From positions 61,009,567-61,073,566 of the forward strand of contig CM057227.1 of the NCBI GenBank assembly GCA_029891385.1: a DNA stretch of 64,000 bases, given 5' to 3'. Of this stretch, positions 59,439 to 64,000 are shown in pieces. Within the stretch, counting starts at the first letter, position 1. Every line of letters begins with the position of its first letter. The notes under the pieces are model-generated. The model made no database searches and was not told where the DNA came from. It saw nothing but the letters and a program-made list of their open reading frames with translations. Origin of the DNA: Erythroxylum novogranatense. Its lineage: Eukaryota > Streptophyta > Magnoliopsida > Malpighiales > Erythroxylaceae. The translations under genes and the position numbers were made by a program.

Positions 59439-61934
59439 TCCATAACCCATTTGAATCCAATTTCATAGGCCAATGAACCATTTCAGATCTTTCTCCAAGC
59501 ACTAACTTTCGGTTCCACTATTCACGTTTAATTAAAAAGCAAAACTTGCATAATTTGATCCTACATTTTTCTAGAAAAGTGTTCCTCTATCTTTTATCTT
59601 TCCATTGACACTAAAAACACTTAATTTGGTTTATTAATTTGGAAGATGTGCCTCAAACATTTTCATACTGCTCTTATCCAAAATAGTGTACTATACCCAA
59701 CTTCCATCTGAAAGTTGAACACCTTAGAGACTGAATCAAGATTCAGCTTCTTCTTATGATTTGTATCCTTATAACTCTAGTTTTCTCCAAATCAAGAATC
59801 ACCTTAATTGGAATCCTATAGATAAAGATATCATCAAAATACTAAAACTTGTTTAGTAAAATATCCAGTTTACACTATTTAAGAGCACAATCACTGTACC
59901 TGTCCCATTTTTTTGACTCATTCATTTTCAATTTGAGTCATAGGGCTATAATTTTTGGTAGAGATGTAGAGAAACATCTTACGAATCCAATGGTTAAGAA
60001 TCAGGTCACTTGGAGGTCTAGATAAGAAGTTTTGGCCAAAAGACTCCAACACGTTTATGCCCTCACTTGAAATGTACATGTCTTAGTACGAATTCCATAA
60101 CTTTTGCTAAAGATGTCAGATTGACTTCATTTTAGACCATTGGAAAGCGTACTTCTAGATCTATAACTTTAATGAAGACCTTGAAGCATGATTCAGTCTC
60201 TAAAGAGATCAAAAATAGGACAGAATATGACACTATAACTAAGATGATGAACAGTAACTGAGATGGTCAAACTAAGACGCAAAAAGTCAATCTATGAACA
60301 GTAACTTTGTCTCATTTCTATCGCCTTCTTTTCTTCCTTTCACTTTCTATCGTTTACTTTTCTTCCTTTCACTTTCTATCGTCTGCTTTTCTTCCTTTCA
60401 CTTTCTATCGTTCACTTTTCTTCCTTTCACTTTCTATCTTCTTCTTTTCTTCCTTTCACCTTCTATTATTCACTTTTTTTCCTTTCACTTTCTATCGTCT
60501 TCTTTTCTTCCTTTCACTTTCTATCATTCACTTTTCTTCCTTTCACTTTCTATCGTCTGCTTTTCTTCCTTTCACTTTCTATCGTTCACTTTTCTTTCTT
60601 TCACTTTCTATCGTCTGCTTTTCATTGTCTGATTTTTTCCCAGAATGTCTCCAATTATAAAGATCATAACTTTTGACTCCGATATCCAAAATTTTCATAT
60701 AATATACCGTTGGAAAGATAAAAGAAAGATATACAACTTTCAAGAAGGAAACTTTTCCAAAATCTATCTAGATCAAGTCCAAATTTTCTCCCGAAATCAG
60801 AACACGAATTTTACAATCAGCTTTCAACGCCCTACTTCATGACAACTTTTAAGACTCTTAGAGACAAAACTGAAATTCGTTGTCTTCATACAAAATGTAG
60901 CGAAATATCTCTAGTGTAATCCAAATTAAAAATCATCTCGTTTGGATGACCAGAGAAAATGTTGTGGCTAAAAGACTGAAGCATATTCAGTGAACTTTTT
61001 TTCCAGATTTTCCAACTTTCAACACTTTACATCTAACTCATCTTATACATGAATTATCTCTTCCATTCTACTCCAAAAATCACTTTTACAACACTCAATG
61101 CTCATAACCTTTCAAACACTAAATTAACACCATTACAAGATTTTTCATCCCCCAACAACACAGTATTTAAGAACAAACACAAAAATGACATTTTTCATGC
61201 AAATGATAATAACTTAGCAATTTGTTGCATGAATCCCCAACTCTAAATGATTTATTTACTACTTACCTACTGAAACTCTAAAATCTTCAAGCCCTAATCT
61301 CCACAAAATTTTCGTACTTCACTGATTGCAATGATCAACTTCTAGTTTTTCTTAGGGTAAAGGACACAAATGGTAAAGCAAGTTTGGTGTAGAAAAGGGA
61401 AAACATAAAAATCTCTTTACGGGTGTAAACTCTATACATGGAAAGAAGGAATTTAGATAACACCTAACATGTTAACTCTCAAAGAATAGTAACCTACTTG
61501 TAGCACAAAAGCCTAAGTGACACTTGTCACTTTCTTAATGACTAAACTCTAACTTAGTTTCTTTTGAACTAAACTCATTAACTCCCATCCTTACAAATCA
61601 ATTATCTTCAAAGCTTCTTTTGATTATATTTTTTATAATCTAAAATTTTAGAATTTATTTCCTAAATTCACCAAAATTCAAAATATCACAATTTCACTAA
61701 CTCATAAAATTTCCAATGTAAAAACATTCATAATTCTCAAAAATTCACAAATCAATCCAATTATACTCGGAATTATTCATGAATGCATATACAATTATTT
61801 TCATGTGCAAATAAATTCACTATTTATGTACAAGTGTATGGCATATCATGCATGAACATGGAAATGCATCTCTAACTCTCATTAGTCATGCACATTTACC
61901 ATTCTACCCTTCCTACTAGTAATGGGATGTTACA
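59439..61934 (-). repeat. Tekay 3' LTR (LTR D), inner part
   Basis: Continues from 52364 after the insertion and ends 'gggatgttaca' at 61934 (minus: TGTAACATCCC, the usual Tekay LTR start). The first 5 bases after the Athila LTR (59434-59438) are the second AAAAC. It includes the C/T-rich array at 60315-60625. Confidence 0.88.
60315..60625. repeat. 29-bp C/T-rich minisatellite in LTR D
   Basis: About eleven head-to-tail units of 'tttctatcgt(c/t)', then 'tgcttttcttcctttcac', nearly perfect. All three frames stay open on the plus strand, giving long Phe/Ser/Leu frames that are artefacts. It sits between 'gtcaatctatgaacagtaac' and 'tctccaattataaagatcat', the same place as the arrays of LTRs A and E. 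Confidence 0.92.
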
Positions 61935-61950
61935 ACTCTCCCCTTCTTAA
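61935..61950 (-). other. Tekay polypurine tract
   Basis: The minus strand reads 'aagaaggggagagt' directly before TGTAACATCCC. It would prime plus-strand DNA synthesis and fixes the LTR start at 61934. Confidence 0.85.
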
Positions 61951-62556
61951 AGAAATTTTGTCCTCGAAATTCTTACCTGCTTGCTCAAATAGATGGGGAT
62001 ATTGTCTCCTCATATGCTCCTCTGTCTCCCATGTTGCTTCTTCAGTTCAGTGGTTTCTTCAAAGGACTTTTACCAATGGAATGACCCTGTTCCTCAACTG
62101 CTTGATCTGCGATCCTACAATCTTGATCGGCTCCTCAACATAGCTTAAGTTACTAGCAACCTCAATCTCCTGAGTCGGTATCACATGTGTCGAATCCGAT
62201 TGGTATCTTCGAAGTATACTCACATGAAACACATTATGCAATTGAGACATCTCATTCGGTAAGGCCAACTTATAGTCCAGAGGTCCTATCCTCTCAATGA
62301 TCTCACAAGGACCAATGTACCTAGGGCTCAATTTGCCTTTTTTACCGAATCTCAAAACTCCCCTCCAGGGTGACACTCTCAAGAATACTTTGTCTCCCAC
62401 ATTATACTCCATATCACGTTGACGTTGATCCATATAACTCTTTTGTCTATCTTGAGCTACTTTAATTTGACTTCGGATCAACTTTACTTTATCAACGGTA
62501 TCTTGTATCAACTCTGGGCCTTCCACCACTCTCAAGCCCTCTTCATCCCAATACAA
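61951..62556 (-). pseudogene. Tekay integrase C-terminus and chromodomain
   Basis: An open frame (62556-62059) holds the GPY/F module ('KLSPRYIGPCEIIERIGPLD', 'YKLALP'), the signature 'LHNVFHVSILRRY' and 'SYVEEPIKIV', the start of the chromodomain. In chromoviruses this domain steers integration toward marked chromatin. The rest of the chromodomain ('EEATWETEEHMRRQYPHLFE') lies at about 62045-61980 in another frame after a single-base shift, so the protein is broken near 62060. Confidence 0.85.
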
Positions 62557-63177
62557 TGGCGACCGATATTTTCTACCATACAGTGCCTCTTACGATGCCA
62601 TTCCGATACTACTGTGGTAATGATTGTTGTAGGCAAACTCTATCAATGCCATATATTGATCCCAAGCTCCTCTAAACTCCAATACACAAGCTCTGAGCAT
62701 ATCCTCAACAGTCTTTATTGTCCTCTCACTTTGTCCATCTGTCTGAGGATGAAATGCTGTACTGAAGTTTAGCTTGGTACCTATAGCAGACTGTAAACTC
62801 CTTCAGAACCTCGAAGTAAATCTGAGATTCTTGTCTGATACTATGGACACTGGAATCCTGTGCAATCTCACCACCTCATTTACATATTTCTGGGCTAACT
62901 AATCAAGTGAGTTATTCTCTCTCACTGGTAAAAAGTGGGTTGATTTAGTCAACCGATCCACTATGACCCATATAGCATCATGTTGCCTCGGAGTCTTTGG
63001 CAAACCCATGATAAAGTCCATAGTGATCCGTTCCCATTTCCACTCTAGAATGGGAAATGAATGTAACTTCCCTACTGGAGCTTGGTGCTCAGCCTTGACT
63101 TGTTGACAAGCCATACATCTAGATACATATTCTGCCACTTGATTCTTCATTCCAGGCCACCAAAAATGTTGCTTCAA
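62557..63177 (-). pseudogene. Tekay integrase core
   Basis: 'KQHFWWPGMKNQVAEYVSRC' and 'CMACQQVKAEHQ' form the zinc-binding H2C2 end. The core follows with 'WERITMDFIMGLP' (first D), 'SIVSDKNLRFTSRF' (second D) and 'AFHPQTDGQSERTIKT' (E). Stops after 'VRENNSLD' (about 62899), in the 'RF.RSLQ' segment and after 'SIGMAS' interrupt it, so no active integrase can be made. Confidence 0.88.
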
Positions 63178-63642
63178 TGTGTTTTACATCTTGGTAGTAC
63201 CAGGATGCATAGCATTGGTGGTCATATGAGCATCCTCAAGAATCTCTTTCCTCAGATCATCTACATTAGGCACACACAACCTATGTCTCAACCACAAAGT
63301 GTCATCCCTCAACTCAAACTAAAAATCCGGATTTGCCTTCACTTTCTCTATAAGCTTTACCATATCAGGATCTTTCTCTTGGACCTTTTTGATTCTGTCA
63401 TGCAGCATTGATCTCAACTTCAAAGTAGCGATCAAGGCCCTATCCTGCTTTAGATTCAACTCCCCATTTAGAGCTCTCAAGTGAATCAGATTAGGTAACC
63501 TCGATAACTGAATCTGAGCTGCACTAATATTAGACTTCCTGCTCAAAGCATCTGCCACCACATTAGCTTTCCCCGGGTGGCATTCAATAGTGCAGTCATA
63601 ATCCTTCAGTGACTCAATCCATCTTCTCTGTCTCAAGTTCAA
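63178..63642 (-). pseudogene. Tekay RNase H C-term and pre-integrase linker
   Basis: The open frame 63642-63319 reads '[20 protein letters not shown]' and '[14 protein letters not shown]', the end of gypsy RNase H and the hallmark ADALSRK. The linker follows ('LELRDDTLWLRHRLCVPN'-type text, 'EILEDAHMTTNAMHPGTTKM') up to the integrase. Stops at about 63318 and near 63184 break it. Confidence 0.85.
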
Positions 63643-63648
63643 CTCTTT

Positions 63649-63917
63649 CTAACTCAGTAAATATCTCAAACTCTTATGATCTGTGTATATCTGAAAGTCT
63701 CTCCATACAAATGACGTCTCCAAATCTTTAGAGAAAATACAACTGTAGCTAGCTCTAAATAATGTACTGGATAATTGATCTCGTGAGAAATTAATTGTCT
63801 CGATGCATAGGCGATCACCTTGCCATGCACACATCCTAAACCTTGATGTGACGCATCACTGTACACCACATAACCTCCAGTACTCGATGGAATAGTCAAC
63901 ACTGGTGCAGTAGTCAC
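63649..63917 (-). pseudogene. Tekay RNase H, N-terminal part
   Basis: '[15 protein letters not shown]' (catalytic D), 'VIAYASRQL', '[20 protein letters not shown]' (catalytic E), then '[13 protein letters not shown]' (catalytic D) in a second frame. A single-base shift near 63690 separates the two frames, and a stop follows 'YLLS'. RNase H removes template RNA after reverse transcription. Confidence 0.87.
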
Positions 63918-64000
63918 CGATGTTTCAACTCCTCAAAACTCTTCTGACACTCCTCACTCCATCTAAACACTACATCCTTCCTCAGAAGTTTAGTCAGAGG
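63918..64000 (-). pseudogene. Tekay reverse transcriptase, C-terminal tail
   Basis: 'PLTKLLRKDVVFRWSEECQK' and 'SFEELKHR' are the end of gypsy RT before RNase H. A stop follows 'KHR'. The rest lies beyond the window. Confidence 0.8.

Larger units (their letters stand above)
51071..64000 (-). mobile_element. Tekay-type chromovirus, 3' half, with nested Athila
   Basis: Minus-strand gypsy element that runs off the right edge. From right to left it shows RT tail, RNase H, integrase, chromodomain, polypurine tract and 3' LTR. Without the 7-kb insertion the LTR is about 3.8 kb (51071-52364 plus 59439-61934, with one 5-bp target copy extra). The outer end TGTAGCCCC at 51071 abuts LINE sequence; AAAGG at 51066-51070 is the presumed target copy to be matched beyond the window. 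Pol has several stops. Confidence 0.88.

Noticed and set aside
60294..60660. Two long overlapping plus-strand frames rich in Phe, Ser and Leu
   Set aside because: They are translations of the 29-bp C/T-rich minisatellite; the period keeps several frames open. No gene features.

Overview
This is a plant nuclear window, most likely from a eudicot. It is roughly two-thirds A+T and consists of interlocking transposable elements. I found no intact host protein gene, tRNA, rRNA or CRISPR array. Every recognisable protein belongs to a plant element family: Ty3/gypsy Tekay and Athila, Ty1/copia SIRE-like and Angela-like, L1-type LINEs, and a CACTA (En/Spm) DNA transposon. The species cannot be named from the sequence alone. 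Layout, left half: 1-6183 is a Tekay-like LTR (minus orientation) with a 1.3-kb tandem duplication. 6441-7593 is a LINE ORF1 relic and 8455-8850 a LINE RT scrap. 9962-10141 repeats an LTR-end plus tRNA-iMet primer-site module and leads into a second Tekay-like LTR (10142 to about 14430) with two tandem arrays. 14431-17677 is the 3' part of an Athila-like element, 17906-18640 another LINE RT relic, and about 18700-21173 a Tekay-like LTR in plus orientation. 21746-26820 is a copia element that encodes only GAG. About 27300-31132 is a further Tekay-like LTR. Layout, right half: about 31340-48180 is a decayed CACTA element split by an Angela-like copia element (35558-45405) with perfect 5-bp target duplications. 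49370-51070 is a LINE ORF2 relic cut by a Tekay element (51071 to beyond 64000, minus). The 3' LTR of that Tekay element is split by a young Athila-type element (52365-59433), which has perfect 5-bp target duplications and has lost RT, RNase H and integrase. The nesting gives a relative order: LINE, then Tekay, then Athila on the right; CACTA, then Angela in the middle. Coding parts are mostly broken; the best preserved is the 593-codon gag of the GAG-only element. The most unusual signals are non-coding: about 40 copies of the palindrome AAGTCGACTT (and close variants) in two copia elements of different lineages; a different minisatellite or palindrome at the same place in four related Tekay-like LTRs; repeated TGACGTCA-like sites in three unrelated settings; and a repeated LTR-end/primer-site module.
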